In this document: positions 1 through 6,919 of the stretch, piece after piece | Layout of the letters: each line of letters begins with the position of its first letter | How positions within the stretch are numbered: position 1 is the stretch's first letter | From: Candidatus Aquidulcis sp. | GTDB lineage: Bacteria > Chloroflexota > Anaerolineae > UBA4142 | Assembly (NCBI GenBank): GCA_020723345.1 | Contig: DYJA01000033.1 | Location: 1-49,549 of the forward strand | Direction of reading: 5' to 3' | DNA: 49,549 nucleotides | The notes under the pieces: generated by a model | Told to the model about the DNA's origin: nothing | Seen by the model: the letters and a program-made list of their open reading frames with translations, nothing else | The model's database searches: none | Program-made: the position numbers and the translations under genes

Positions 1-80
1 GCCCAGTAGCGTTTGACGATGTTGATGTTGCGTTCGACGAACGCGTATGATGCTTTGAGTTCGTAGGTGAGTGCGGTCAT
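1..80 (-). CDS. ABC-2 type transporter permease, N-terminal fragment (runs off the window)
   Basis: Only the first 26 codons lie in the window. They read MTALTYELKASYAFVERN and continue into the left edge. The ATG at 80 is preceded by GGAGAAAACTACT, a good ribosome binding site. This N-terminus (short soluble lead with an ERN-x-x-x-VKRYW stretch before the first membrane helix) is familiar from ABC-2 permeases encoded beside DrrA-type ATPases. It is the natural partner of the ATPase at 844-1659, from which it is separated by a kinase gene. The family is inferred from this short match and from position; the membrane segments are outside the window. Confidence 0.7.
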   Translation of the reverse strand, partial: MTALTYELKASYAFVERNINIVKRYW

Positions 81-103
81 AGTAGTTTTCTCCATTCGCA
101 ATT

Positions 104-115
104 CGTGATGCGTGA
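104..115. repeat. CGTGATGCGTGA repeat, left flank of the kinase gene
   Basis: CGTGATGCGTGA occurs here and, inverted, at 837-848. The two copies bracket the kinase gene that interrupts the ABC operon. The same word family recurs at 46757-46798 and inside the coding region near 36720. Confidence 0.6.
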
Positions 116-126
116 GTCGGCAATTG

Positions 127-795
127 TCAGGTGATGCCCGGCGGCGACCATCGCGTCGCATACCATCCGTTCCCATCCAGAGTCGTCATCTCAGCCGTCG
201 AATCAACAATGAGATGAGCGGTCCCTTCAGGCGACCGAAAAGCGATATAATCATCTTCGCTTGGCATCCAATGCTCAATCTCTGCTGCCGAAGTATCGCC
301 GCGACGCAGCAATCGGGATATTCGGATGTCGCGCGGACATGAAAACCATACGCGCAGATCGTAATAGTCTGACAACTCGTTCCGCGTTACGCTGACTCCT
401 TCGATGATCACGATTCCGCCGACATCAATGGTCATCCAATCCTTGAGGCAATCTGCGGGCCAGTCGTATAACTGAAAGCGCGCTGGCGCGCCTGACCGCA
501 GAGGGACAAGCACTTGATCGCGGAGCCGCGTCCAATCAATATCTGACACTGTCGCAAGTGGGAACTGGGAATTCTCGCGCTCGGCTGAAGGAAAGTAAAA
601 GTTGTCTGTGTGGATAACGGATATTGGAATAATGGTTTCCTTCAGTTTTTCGGCAAGCCAGTGCGAGAAAGTTGTCTTGCCCGAGCCAGCGCCGCCATCG
701 ATTCCCACAAGGACTGATCGTCCCGGAGTCATCAGTTGAGTGAGATACTGAATAATTTGCTGGATCGGTATCTTGCTTTGCCGCGGAAATTCCAC
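127..795 (-). CDS. Uridine-kinase-like P-loop small-molecule kinase
   Basis: A protein of about 222 residues in the uridine kinase/phosphoribulokinase-like P-loop class. Visible motifs are the Walker A loop GIDGGAGSGKTTFS near the N-terminus, the substrate-side HTDNFYFP motif, the central RFQLYDWP segment and the IIEGVSV strand that follows Walker B in this family. The substrate is unknown; nucleosides or another hydroxylated small molecule are possible. I chose the GTG at 795 because AGAGGAG lies 8 nt upstream; the longer frame from GTG 840 has no comparable site. The gene sits between the ATPase and permease genes of an exporter, lacks the GCG/CGC-rich codon usage of its neighbours, and is bracketed by inverted CGTGATGCGTGA copies. 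It is probably a later insertion into the operon. A role as a drug-modifying kinase is a guess from context only. Confidence 0.75.
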   Translation of the reverse strand: MEFPRQSKIPIQQIIQYLTQLMTPGRSVLVGIDGGAGSGKTTFSHWLAEKLKETIIPISVIHTDNFYFPSAERENSQFPLATVSDIDWTRLRDQVLVPLRSGAPARFQLYDWPADCLKDWMTIDVGGIVIIEGVSVTRNELSDYYDLRVWFSCPRDIRISRLLRRGDTSAAEIEHWMPSEDDYIAFRSPEGTAHLIVDSTAEMTTLDGNGWYATRWSPPGIT

Positions 796-836
796 AGATT
801 CATCTCCTCTGCAAATCGTGGCACATGATAGACTAT

Positions 837-848
837 TCACGCATCACG
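837..848. repeat. TCACGCATCACG repeat, right flank of the kinase gene
   Basis: Inverted copy of the 104-115 repeat. Its TCA (844-846) is the TGA stop codon of the upstream ABC ATPase on the minus strand, so the ATPase 3' end is formed by the repeat. Confidence 0.6.
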
Positions 849-1659
849 TTTCTTCCGTGACGAGTTGCTTCCCCGTCAACTGCATGAACACGTCTTCGAG
901 CGTTGGCGCGTGTCCATTGCGCGTGACGAGTTGCTTCAAGCCGCGCGGCGTGTCGAGCGCGACGATCTTGCCATCGGCGATGATCGCGATGCGGTCGCAC
1001 AGCGCGTCCGCTTCGCCCATGTCGTGCGTCGTCAGCACGATCGTCGCATCGTGCGCGTCGCGCAGTTCGCGCACGAGATGCTGCACTTCGCGCTTGCTGC
1101 GCGGATCGAGTCCCGTCGTCGGCTCGTCGAGCAGGAGCAGAATCGGCGCGGTGAGGAGCGCGCGCGCGATGGCGACTTTTTGCTGCATCCCGCGCGACAT
1201 TTCTTCCATCGGACGATGGATCGCGTCCGCGCGCAGATCGAGCCGTTTCAAGATCGCTTCGATCTTGGCGCGCGCGTCCGCGCCGCCCAAGCCGTACAAG
1301 CGCGCGCCGTACATCAGGTTTTCGAACGGCGAGAGTTTCTTGAAGAACGCGGCTTCGACCGAGACGCGGTTGATCAGTCGCTGCACTGCGCGTTCCTCGC
1401 GCGCGACATCGTGACCGAAAATCGTTACGCGTCCCGCGTCGGGTACGAGCAGCGTCGAGATCAATCGAATGAATGTCGACTTGCCGCTGCCGTTCGGGCC
1501 CAGGACGCCGAAGATTTCGCCGCGATAAACCTGGACGGACACGTCGTTCACGGCGAGGACTCCGGCAGTTTCTTTGCCGCGTTTGAGCCATTTGAAATCG
1601 GACGAGTTGAATCGTTTCGAGACGTTCTGCATTTCGAGCGCGATAGGTTGGGTTGACAT
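844..1659 (-). CDS. ABC-2 type exporter ATP-binding protein (DrrA-like)
   Basis: A 271-residue ATPase that would energise the ABC-2 permease beginning at 80. Walker A is GPNGSGKST (about residues 54-62). The signature loop is the variant EEMSRGMQQKVAIARALL, Walker B is ILLLLDEPTTGLD, and the switch region is VLTTHDMGEAD. This signature and the about 270-residue length are typical of drug, lipid or polymer exporters of the DrrA/CcmA class. The ATG at 1659 has GGAG at a proper distance (GGAGATTCACA-ATG); an in-frame start further upstream would lie inside the hairpin leader. The stop codon overlaps the 837-848 repeat. Transcription probably begins near 1911 and must pass two terminator-like hairpins, so conditional expression is likely. 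The exported substrate cannot be told from sequence. Confidence 0.88.
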   Translation of the reverse strand: MSTQPIALEMQNVSKRFNSSDFKWLKRGKETAGVLAVNDVSVQVYRGEIFGVLGPNGSGKSTFIRLISTLLVPDAGRVTIFGHDVAREERAVQRLINRVSVEAAFFKKLSPFENLMYGARLYGLGGADARAKIEAILKRLDLRADAIHRPMEEMSRGMQQKVAIARALLTAPILLLLDEPTTGLDPRSKREVQHLVRELRDAHDATIVLTTHDMGEADALCDRIAIIADGKIVALDTPRGLKQLVTRNGHAPTLEDVFMQLTGKQLVTEET

Positions 1660-1670
1660 TGTGAATCTCC

Positions 1671-1698
1671 GTAGGACAAATTTGGAAATTTGTCCTAC
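1671..1698. repeat. GTAGGACAAATTT palindrome (dispersed repeat)
   Basis: A perfect 13-2-13 inverted repeat (arms GTAGGACAAATTT and AAATTTGTCCTAC) ending two bases upstream of the ATPase ribosome binding site. Related copies lie at 26432-26459 and 49149-49177, and a half copy at 40452-40466. As RNA it would fold directly beside the ribosome binding site. Confidence 0.85.
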
Positions 1699-1734
1699 AA
1701 AACAAAAAGCCGTGAGTTCGTTCAAACCCACGGC
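1699..1734 (-). terminator. Second leader terminator hairpin of the ABC exporter operon
   Basis: On the minus strand a 10-bp stem (GCCGTGGGTT paired with AACTCACGGC, one G-U) with a 6-nt loop is followed by TTTTTGTTTT. This is an intrinsic-terminator shape. It lies between the leader ORF and the ATPase gene, and its stem is nearly the same as the hairpin at 1776-1802. Confidence 0.7.
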
Positions 1735-1765
1735 ACACCGCGCGCGCGACGCGCGCCGAAAAAAG

Positions 1766-1802
1766 GCAACAAAAAGCCGTGGGTGCGTAGCACACCCACG
1801 GC
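1766..1802 (-). terminator. First leader terminator hairpin of the ABC exporter operon
   Basis: On the minus strand a perfect 10-bp stem (GCCGTGGGTG with CACCCACGGC, 7-nt loop) is followed by TTTTTGTTG. It begins 31 nt after the stop codon of the leader ORF. Because its arms are almost identical to those of the next hairpin, crosswise pairing between the two is possible and could act as an antiterminator. Confidence 0.7.
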
Positions 1803-1833
1803 GCGAGTCACAGACCGACGAACAATGGGCGCA

Positions 1834-1887
1834 CTACGGCAAGGACGTTTCTCCTTTCAGACCGCCGATGAGTTGGAAGATCAACAT
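1834..1887 (-). CDS. Putative leader peptide MLIFQLIGGLKGETSLP of the ABC exporter operon
   Basis: A 17-codon ORF starting at ATG 1887 with AAAGGAG placed 8 nt upstream, and ending in TAG at 1834-1836. It lies just after a strong promoter and just before two terminator-like hairpins. Alternative in-frame starts at 1893 and 1905 have worse spacing. Short translated leaders of this kind in front of drug-exporter genes are known from ribosome-mediated attenuation, where a stalled ribosome changes leader folding and lets transcription continue. Its role here is inferred from layout; the peptide sequence itself matches nothing I recognise. Confidence 0.5.
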   Translation of the reverse strand: MLIFQLIGGLKGETSLP

Positions 1888-1917
1888 GCCCATTGCTCCT
1901 TTCATGAATCTAGTCGC

Positions 1918-1945
1918 ATTATACCCAGTTTTGCGGCAAAGTCAA
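1918..1945 (-). promoter_or_regulatory. Sigma-70-type promoter for the leader ORF and ABC exporter operon
   Basis: Minus strand TTGACT (1945-1940), 16-nt spacer, TATAAT (1923-1918). The predicted start near 1911 leaves only a few bases before the leader ORF region. The -35 box abuts the mobile element that begins at 1951. Confidence 0.75.
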
Positions 1946-1950
1946 ATCTC

Positions 1951-2132
1951 GGCATGGTTCAAAAACTCTGAAAAGTTAGATTGACACTTTTGCACAACGG
2001 TTCGGAAATTTTTCGGCAACCAAGTGCCTCGAAGTGGCTATTTTGAGCATAAAACTGTGGATTCTTGACTCTTATGTCCAGTTCGCCAAGTCTTCTGTCC
2101 TGGAAAAGTGTCAAGCTAACTTGAACCATGCC
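1951..2132. mobile_element. 182-bp MITE-like element with 8-bp target duplication
   Basis: The ends are inverted: GGCATGGTTC at 1951-1960 and GAACCATGCC at 2123-2132. They continue inward as AAGTTAGATTGACACTTTT (1973-1991) against AAAAGTGTCAAGCTAACTT (2103-2121), 18 of 19 matching, with about 11 extra bases on the left arm. CAAATCTC flanks it directly on both sides (1943-1950 and 2133-2140). There is no plausible coding frame inside. This is the structure of a non-autonomous transposon remnant. An 8-bp duplication and ends starting with GG would suit an IS1595-like source, but that is a guess. One caution: the right-hand CAAATCTC belongs to an AATCTC-rich tract. Confidence 0.7.
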
Positions 2133-2172
2133 CAAATCTCGAATCTCCAATCTCCATTCTCCATTCTCTACC
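2133..2172. repeat. AATCTC-unit low-complexity tract
   Basis: Imperfect tandem units of the AATCTCC type. The same kind of tract is found at 3507-3541 and, inside a coding gene, at 37347-37373. Confidence 0.6.
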
Positions 2173-2202
2173 CAATGCACACGTGTCCAGCATGAAAGCG
2201 AT

Positions 2203-2231
2203 TTGGCTTTTTCGCGTGAATGTGATACAAT
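2203..2231 (+). promoter_or_regulatory. Sigma-70-type promoter for the quinone oxidoreductase gene
   Basis: TTGGCT (2203-2208), 17-nt spacer, TACAAT (2226-2231). The start would fall near 2238, giving a leader of about 190 nt before the ATG at 2431. I see no convincing gene or riboswitch in that leader. Confidence 0.6.
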
Positions 2232-2430
2232 CTTGCTCGGAGTTAACCCCTACCTTGTTTGGATCGGCACGAATTTCTCAATGGTGAGATCGATGACGAT
2301 AGCCCACTACACACCGATTGCGCCGCGCCTGATCTTTTGCCGCGCGCCAACCACACAGCCCGCGCAACCTCGAGTGTCTTTCTTCGTGCGACGTCATTCG
2401 ATGTTTCTCTGCGAAAGGATTGGATGAACG

Positions 2431-3399
2431 ATGAAAGCCATACGTGTTCACACTATCGGCGGACCCGAAGTGCTAATCTATGAAGAGATCGCCAAGCCGG
2501 AGCCGGGCAACGGCGAAGCGCGCGTCAAGATCGAAGCCAGCGGCGTCAACTACATTGACACGTACCAGCGGACCGGTCTCTACAAAGTGCCGCTGCCGTT
2601 TATCCTGGGACAAGAAGCCGCCGGAGTGGTTGACGCGGTTGGCGCGGGCGTGACCGAAGTGAAACCCGGCGATCGCGTTGCATATGCCTCCGCGCTCGGC
2701 GCGTACGCCGAGTACGCGATTGTCCCCGCGTGGCGACTCGTCCCGGTACCGGAGGGCGTCGACGCGCGGCAAGCCGCCGCGGCGATGTTGCAAGGGATGA
2801 CCGCGCACTATCTCGCGTGCGATACGTTCCCCCTGAAACCCGGCGACACCGCGCTTGTGCATGCGGCGGCGGGCGGCGTTGGATTGCTTCTTGTCCAGAT
2901 CGCCAAGATGCGCGGCGCGCGCGTCATCGGCACCGTTTCGACGGAGGAAAAAGCCGCGCTCGCGCGACAAGTGGGCGCGGATGACGTGATCCTGTACACC
3001 GAAACCGATTTCGAAGCCGCGGTCAAGCAATTGACCGACGGCAAAGGCGTGGATGTGGTGTACGATTCTGTCGGCAAGACGACGTTCGATCAAAGTTTGA
3101 ATTGTTTGCGTCGGCGCGGCTACATGGTGCTGTTTGGCGCGTCATCGGGTCCGGTGCCGCCGCTCGATCCGCAAGTGCTGAACGCGAAGGGATCATTGTT
3201 CCTAACGCGTCCCTTGCTCGCCCATTACACGGCGGATCGCGCGGAAGTGTTAGCGCGCGCGCACGATGTGTTCGAATGGGTGCGCGCAGGCAAACTGCAT
3301 ATCCGGATCGATCGCACGTTTCCGCTCGCACAAGCCGCCGACGCGCATCGCGCGCTGCAAAGCCGCGCGACCAAAGGGAAAATTTTGCTGCTCCCATAG
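2431..3399 (+). CDS. NADPH:quinone oxidoreductase (zinc-free MDR family)
   Basis: A 322-residue protein of the medium-chain dehydrogenase/reductase superfamily. It would reduce quinones or other unsaturated carbonyls with NADPH in the cytoplasm. Seen in order: the N-terminal [15 protein letters not shown] strand pair, the [14 protein letters not shown] loop that replaces zinc ligands in quinone reductases, [12 protein letters not shown], and the nucleotide-binding loop [15 protein letters not shown] near residue 148. The length matches QOR. The catalytic zinc cysteines of alcohol dehydrogenases are absent. The gene is monocistronic, with its own promoter and a following repeat region. Confidence 0.9.
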   Translation: MKAIRVHTIGGPEVLIYEEIAKPEPGNGEARVKIEASGVNYIDTYQRTGLYKVPLPFILGQEAAGVVDAVGAGVTEVKPGDRVAYASALGAYAEYAIVPAWRLVPVPEGVDARQAAAAMLQGMTAHYLACDTFPLKPGDTALVHAAAGGVGLLLVQIAKMRGARVIGTVSTEEKAALARQVGADDVILYTETDFEAAVKQLTDGKGVDVVYDSVGKTTFDQSLNCLRRRGYMVLFGASSGPVPPLDPQVLNAKGSLFLTRPLLAHYTADRAEVLARAHDVFEWVRAGKLHIRIDRTFPLAQAADAHRALQSRATKGKILLLP

Positions 3400-3427
3400 G
3401 ATCCGCAAAAGGATAAATTCCCGAACC

Positions 3428-3479
3428 TTGCGAAGGTTGACTTCCAGGCGTGAGTTGAATGCGAGTACAACCTTCGCAA
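3428..3479. repeat. TTGCGAAGGTTG inverted repeat
   Basis: TTGCGAAGGTTG (3428-3439) is matched by CAACCTTCGCAA (3468-3479) around a 28-nt interior. It sits in the 176-nt space between the oxidoreductase and the binding-protein gene. Confidence 0.6.
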
Positions 3480-3490
3480 AGCAAAGTTAC

Positions 3491-3503
3491 AAGGAGGTGA
3501 TCC
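3491..3503 (+). promoter_or_regulatory. Orphan extended Shine-Dalgarno element AAGGAGGTGATCC
   Basis: AAGGAGGTGATCC is fully complementary to the conserved 3' end of 16S rRNA, but no start codon follows at initiation distance. The gene's own ribosome binding site is separate, at 3563-3570. A similar element, AGGAGGTGATC, lies at 47942-47952, about the same distance (65-75 nt) before another binding-protein gene. Confidence 0.6.
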
Positions 3504-3506
3504 ACA

Positions 3507-3541
3507 GTCTCGAATCTCAAATCTCAAATCTCAAATCTCTA
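3507..3541. repeat. AATCTC-unit low-complexity tract
   Basis: Near-perfect tandem AATCTCA units in the leader of the binding-protein gene, of the same family as 2133-2172. Confidence 0.65.
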
Positions 3542-3575
3542 ACCACCAACTACATCTCTCTTGAGGAGGAGAAGA

Positions 3576-5075
3576 ATGAAACGCACGATCCTTTTCGCTT
3601 TGATCTTGCTCGCGGTGTTGTTCGTCGCGTGCGCGCCCGCGCCCACTCCGGCGCCGACGGCCGCGCCGCCGACGGCCGCGCCTAAACCGACGGATGCGCC
3701 CAAGCCGACCACGGCTCCGGCAGAACCCACCGCCGCGCCCAAGCCGACCGAAGCGCCCAAGCCGACCACGGCTGCGCCCGCGCCGACAGCAACCGCCGCG
3801 CCGCGACCAACCATTCCGGCAGGACGCGTCGCCGTCGAATTTTGGTTCGGGCTGGGCAAGCCGCTCGGCGACGTGTTGGAAGCCGTCGTGATGGATTTCA
3901 ACAAGTCGCAGACCAAGTACTATGTGGACGCGATCTACAAGGGCGCGTATGTTGACACGATGAACGCCGCGATCGCCGCGTATCGCGCCGGCAAAGCCCC
4001 GCACATCGTCCAGATGTTCGAGGTCGGCACGGCGACGATGATGGCAGCCAAAGGCGCGATCAAGCCGGTGTATCAACTCTCCAAAGAAACCGGCGTCGTT
4101 CTCGATCCCAAGATCTACATTCCCGCCGTGCGCGGCTATTACAGCGAAGGCGAGAATATGATCTCGATGCCGTTGAATAGTTCGACGCCGATGATGTACT
4201 ACAACATCGACGCGTTCAAAAAAGCCGGACTGGATCCGACAAAGCCGCCCAAGACCTGGACCGAAGTGCGCGCCGCCGCGAAGAAACTCGTGGACAGCGG
4301 CGCGACCAAGTGCGGGTTCACGTTCGAGTGGCCCACCTGGACGCAACTGGAAAACTTTAGCGCGTTGCACAACGTCCCGCTCGCGACCAAGACGAACGGC
4401 ATGATGGGCATGGACGCGGAACTCAAGTTCAACAGCGACCTGCACATTCGTCATCTGCAAACCTTGATGGATATGGCGAAGGAAGGTTCGTTCAAGTACG
4501 GCGGACGCGATGGCGCGGCAACCGTCTTGTTCCCCTCCGGCGAATGTGGGATCATCCACGCGTCCTCCGCCGCCCGCGCCCGCATCAAGAGCGAATCCAA
4601 ATTCGAGTGGGGCGTGACCTTCCTGCCGTACTACGACGATGTGCCCGGCGCGCCGATCAACTCGATCATCGGCGGCGCGAGTCTGTGGGTGATGAACTCC
4701 CCCGGTCGCACCGCGGATGAGTACAAAGCCATTGCCGAGTTCTTCGCGTACATCAGCAAGCCCGAAGTGGATGCGCGCTGGCATCAAGAGACCGGCTACT
4801 TGCCGATCACGCACGGCGGCAATGACAAGACCAAAGCCGATGGATTCTATCAAAAGAATCCGGGCGCAGACTTGCCCTATCAACAACTGACGCGCACCCA
4901 ACCGACCGAGAACTCGCTCGGACTCCGCTTGGGCGATATGCCGCAAATCCGCATCATCGTCTACGAGGAATGGGAAAAGGCGTTCCAGGGACAACAGACC
5001 GCCAAACAAGCGATGGACAACGCCGTCAAACGCGGCAACGATGTCCTGCGCGCGTTCGAGAAACTGTACAAATAG
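3576..5075 (+). CDS. Ugp-type ABC transporter substrate-binding lipoprotein
   Basis: A 499-residue extracytoplasmic solute-binding protein of family 1 (UgpB/MalE-like), the likely receptor for glycerol-3-phosphate or a related sugar or sugar phosphate. It starts at ATG 3576 behind GAGGAGGAGAAGA. A lipoprotein signal MKRTILFALILLAVLFVAC gives a lipid-modified Cys19. Residues 20 to about 84 are a repetitive Pro/Thr/Ala linker built of APKPT-type units, then the binding domain begins at VAVEFWFGLGKPLGD. The motif MPLNSSTPMMYYNIDAFKKA is diagnostic of UgpB-like proteins. It heads an operon with ugpA- and ugpE-like permeases and a second binding protein. No ATPase gene is present here, so it may share one encoded elsewhere. 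Confidence 0.88.
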   Translation: MKRTILFALILLAVLFVACAPAPTPAPTAAPPTAAPKPTDAPKPTTAPAEPTAAPKPTEAPKPTTAAPAPTATAAPRPTIPAGRVAVEFWFGLGKPLGDVLEAVVMDFNKSQTKYYVDAIYKGAYVDTMNAAIAAYRAGKAPHIVQMFEVGTATMMAAKGAIKPVYQLSKETGVVLDPKIYIPAVRGYYSEGENMISMPLNSSTPMMYYNIDAFKKAGLDPTKPPKTWTEVRAAAKKLVDSGATKCGFTFEWPTWTQLENFSALHNVPLATKTNGMMGMDAELKFNSDLHIRHLQTLMDMAKEGSFKYGGRDGAATVLFPSGECGIIHASSAARARIKSESKFEWGVTFLPYYDDVPGAPINSIIGGASLWVMNSPGRTADEYKAIAEFFAYISKPEVDARWHQETGYLPITHGGNDKTKADGFYQKNPGADLPYQQLTRTQPTENSLGLRLGDMPQIRIIVYEEWEKAFQGQQTAKQAMDNAVKRGNDVLRAFEKLYK

Positions 5076-5084
5076 TTCAGCCCT

Positions 5085-5118
5085 AGACCTGACAGGTTTC
5101 CAGAAACCTGTCAGGTCT
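5085..5118. repeat. AGACCTGACAGGTTTC perfect palindrome
   Basis: A perfect 16-2-16 inverted repeat between the binding-protein stop and the ugpA ribosome binding site. As a hairpin within the operon mRNA it could stabilise the upstream transcript or act as a partial terminator, which would give more binding protein than permease. Confidence 0.8.
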
Positions 5119-5131
5119 TCCCGCGAGGAGA

Positions 5132-6019
5132 ATGATGCAACGCCGCGTGGTCTTCAACAATCGTATCCTACCGTACTTTTTGCTTCTGCCGCAACTGGTC
5201 ATCACGATCGTGTTCTTTTTCTGGCCCGCCAGCCAAGCCATCTATCAATCCGTGTTGAAACAGGATCCGTTCGGCTTGCGGACGACCTTTGTCTATCTTG
5301 AGAATTTCTCGACTGTGCTCAGCGATCCGCTGTACATCGAATCAATCCAAGTCACCATCGTCTTCTCTATTTCCGTGACCGTTTTCGTAATGACCCTGGC
5401 GTTGTTGTTCGCGGTGATGGCGGATCGCCAGATTCGCGGCGCGCAGACGTACAAGACGCTCCTGCTGTGGCCCTACGCGCTCGCGCCCGCGGTCGCCGCC
5501 GTGCTGTGGATGTTCATTTTCCATCCGGCGATTGGCGTCTTTGGCAAGACGCTCAACAATGCCGGGCTCAAGTGGGATTACCAACTCAACGGCGCGCAGG
5601 CGCTCTTGCTCGTCGTCGTCGCGTCGTCGTGGAAGCAAATCGCGCACAACTTTTTGTTCTTCCTCGCCGGGTTGCAATCGATCCCGACCGCCGTCGTCGA
5701 AGCCGCGATGATCGACGGCGCGGGTGGTTGGAAGCTCTTTCGCGCGATCCTCTTGCCGCTGATTTCGCCGACGACGTTCTATCTGATCACCATCAACCTC
5801 GTTTTCGCATTCTTCGATACCTTCGGGGTGATCCACGCGCTCACGCACGGCGGACCGGGCCGGTCAACCACGACGCTGATGTACAAAGTGTATATGGACG
5901 GCTACGTCAATCTGAATCTGGGTCAATCCGCCGCGCAATCCGTCATCCTGATGCTCATCGTCAGCGTGCTGGTCTGGATGCAGTTTCGCTTTGTGGAAGG
6001 CAAGGTGCATTACACATGA
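5132..6019 (+). CDS. ugpA: Glycerol-3-phosphate/sugar ABC transporter permease, UgpA-like
   Basis: A 295-residue inner-membrane permease with about six membrane segments (about residues 13-35, 75-95, 105-130, 155-175, 205-225 and 265-285). It follows E. coli UgpA closely: [20 protein letters not shown] at the start, [17 protein letters not shown], the coupling-helix EAA loop [37 protein letters not shown], and [11 protein letters not shown] at the end. The length matches (295). The ATG at 5132 follows GAGGAGA; an ATG one codon later is also possible. The stop overlaps the ugpE start (ATGA), so the two are translationally coupled. Confidence 0.93.
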   Translation: MMQRRVVFNNRILPYFLLLPQLVITIVFFFWPASQAIYQSVLKQDPFGLRTTFVYLENFSTVLSDPLYIESIQVTIVFSISVTVFVMTLALLFAVMADRQIRGAQTYKTLLLWPYALAPAVAAVLWMFIFHPAIGVFGKTLNNAGLKWDYQLNGAQALLLVVVASSWKQIAHNFLFFLAGLQSIPTAVVEAAMIDGAGGWKLFRAILLPLISPTTFYLITINLVFAFFDTFGVIHALTHGGPGRSTTTLMYKVYMDGYVNLNLGQSAAQSVILMLIVSVLVWMQFRFVEGKVHYT

Positions 6020-6864
6020 TCCCCAAACGCTTGCGTAATTTTCCAATTCATTTGACTTTGGTCGTTGCCGTGATCGTGTTCGTTTTTCCGGTGTATTTCG
6101 CGTTCATCGGCTCGACGTGGGATGCCTCCCTCATCGGGCGCGGGCAAATGCCGCTCACCCCCGGACCCGATCTGATCGCGAACTACACGAACGCGTTGAC
6201 GAGCGCGCAGGGCGGGCGCATCATCGGCAATCCGGTTCAAGCGTTGCTCTGGAATAGCTTGCAGATGGCGGTCGCGATCGCCGTCGGCAAAATCATTATC
6301 TCGATTCTGTCCGCGTACGCGGTGGCGTTCTTCCGCTTTCCGCTGCGGATGTTCTTCTTCGCGATGATCTTTCTAACGCTGATGCTGCCCATCGAGGTCC
6401 GCATCGCGCCGACGTACAAGGTGATGAGCGATCTGGGATTGATCAACACCTTTGCCGGATTGACGATTCCGTTGATGGCATCCGCGACCGGCACGCTGTT
6501 GTTCCGCCAATTCTTCCTGACGATTCCGGACGAATACGTCGAAGCTGCGAAGATCGACGGCGCCGGACCGATGCGCTTTTTCTGGAGCATCGTCCTGCCG
6601 CTCTCGCGCACCAACATCGCCGCGCTCTTCGTCATTTTGTTCATCTACGGCTGGAATCAATATTTGTGGCCCCTCCTCATCACGACGAGCCGCGATATGG
6701 AGACGATCGTCATCGGCATCGTCAAGATGATGGGGACCGGCGAGGCGCAAACGGACTGGAATCTCATCATGGCGAGTACGGTGCTGGCGCTCTTGCCGCC
6801 AGTGTTAGTTGTCGTTTTGATGCAGCAATGGTTCGTCCGTGGCTTGGTGCAAACTGAAAAGTAA
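6016..6864 (+). CDS. ugpE: Glycerol-3-phosphate/sugar ABC transporter permease, UgpE-like
   Basis: A 282-residue partner permease, almost the same length as E. coli UgpE (281). Segments shared with UgpE include [30 protein letters not shown] (as [10 protein letters not shown]), [20 protein letters not shown], the EAA loop [20 protein letters not shown], and [16 protein letters not shown]. The protein ends [11 protein letters not shown]. The start ATG at 6016 overlaps the ugpA stop codon. With UgpA it would form the membrane channel; the cytoplasmic ATPase (UgpC/MsiK type) is not encoded nearby. Confidence 0.93.
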   Translation: MIPKRLRNFPIHLTLVVAVIVFVFPVYFAFIGSTWDASLIGRGQMPLTPGPDLIANYTNALTSAQGGRIIGNPVQALLWNSLQMAVAIAVGKIIISILSAYAVAFFRFPLRMFFFAMIFLTLMLPIEVRIAPTYKVMSDLGLINTFAGLTIPLMASATGTLLFRQFFLTIPDEYVEAAKIDGAGPMRFFWSIVLPLSRTNIAALFVILFIYGWNQYLWPLLITTSRDMETIVIGIVKMMGTGEAQTDWNLIMASTVLALLPPVLVVVLMQQWFVRGLVQTEK

Positions 6865-6869
6865 CGCCG

Positions 6870-6905
6870 CAGACTTCCGAAGTTTTGCGAAACTTCGGAA
6901 GTCTG
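6870..6905. repeat. CAGACTTCCGAAGTTT palindrome
   Basis: A perfect 16-4-16 inverted repeat immediately after ugpE, followed by TTTGAAA. It may serve as a weak terminator or mRNA-stabilising hairpin ahead of the second binding-protein gene. Confidence 0.8.
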
Positions 6906-6919
6906 TTTGAAATCCACCG

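Noticed and set aside
833-1795. Minus-strand frame overlapping the ABC ATPase in another register
   Set aside because: Arg-rich translation without motifs; the ATPase in the other register has Walker A, signature and Walker B.
1959-2180. 73-codon minus-strand open frame
   Set aside because: It coincides with the terminal-inverted-repeat element, has no ribosome binding site and no recognisable product.
3491-3504. Possible fragment of a 16S rRNA gene (antisense 3' end)
   Set aside because: Only the Shine-Dalgarno-complementary 13 nt match. Nothing beyond it resembles rRNA, so it is treated as an orphan ribosome-binding element.
2133-3541. AATCTC repeats as a CRISPR array
   Set aside because: Units of 6-7 nt without spacers of constant length, and no cas genes.
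3531-5009. Long minus-strand open frame (492 codons) opposite the binding-protein gene
   Set aside because: Arg/Gly/His-rich shadow of the GCG-biased plus-strand gene, which has a signal peptide and clear family motifs.
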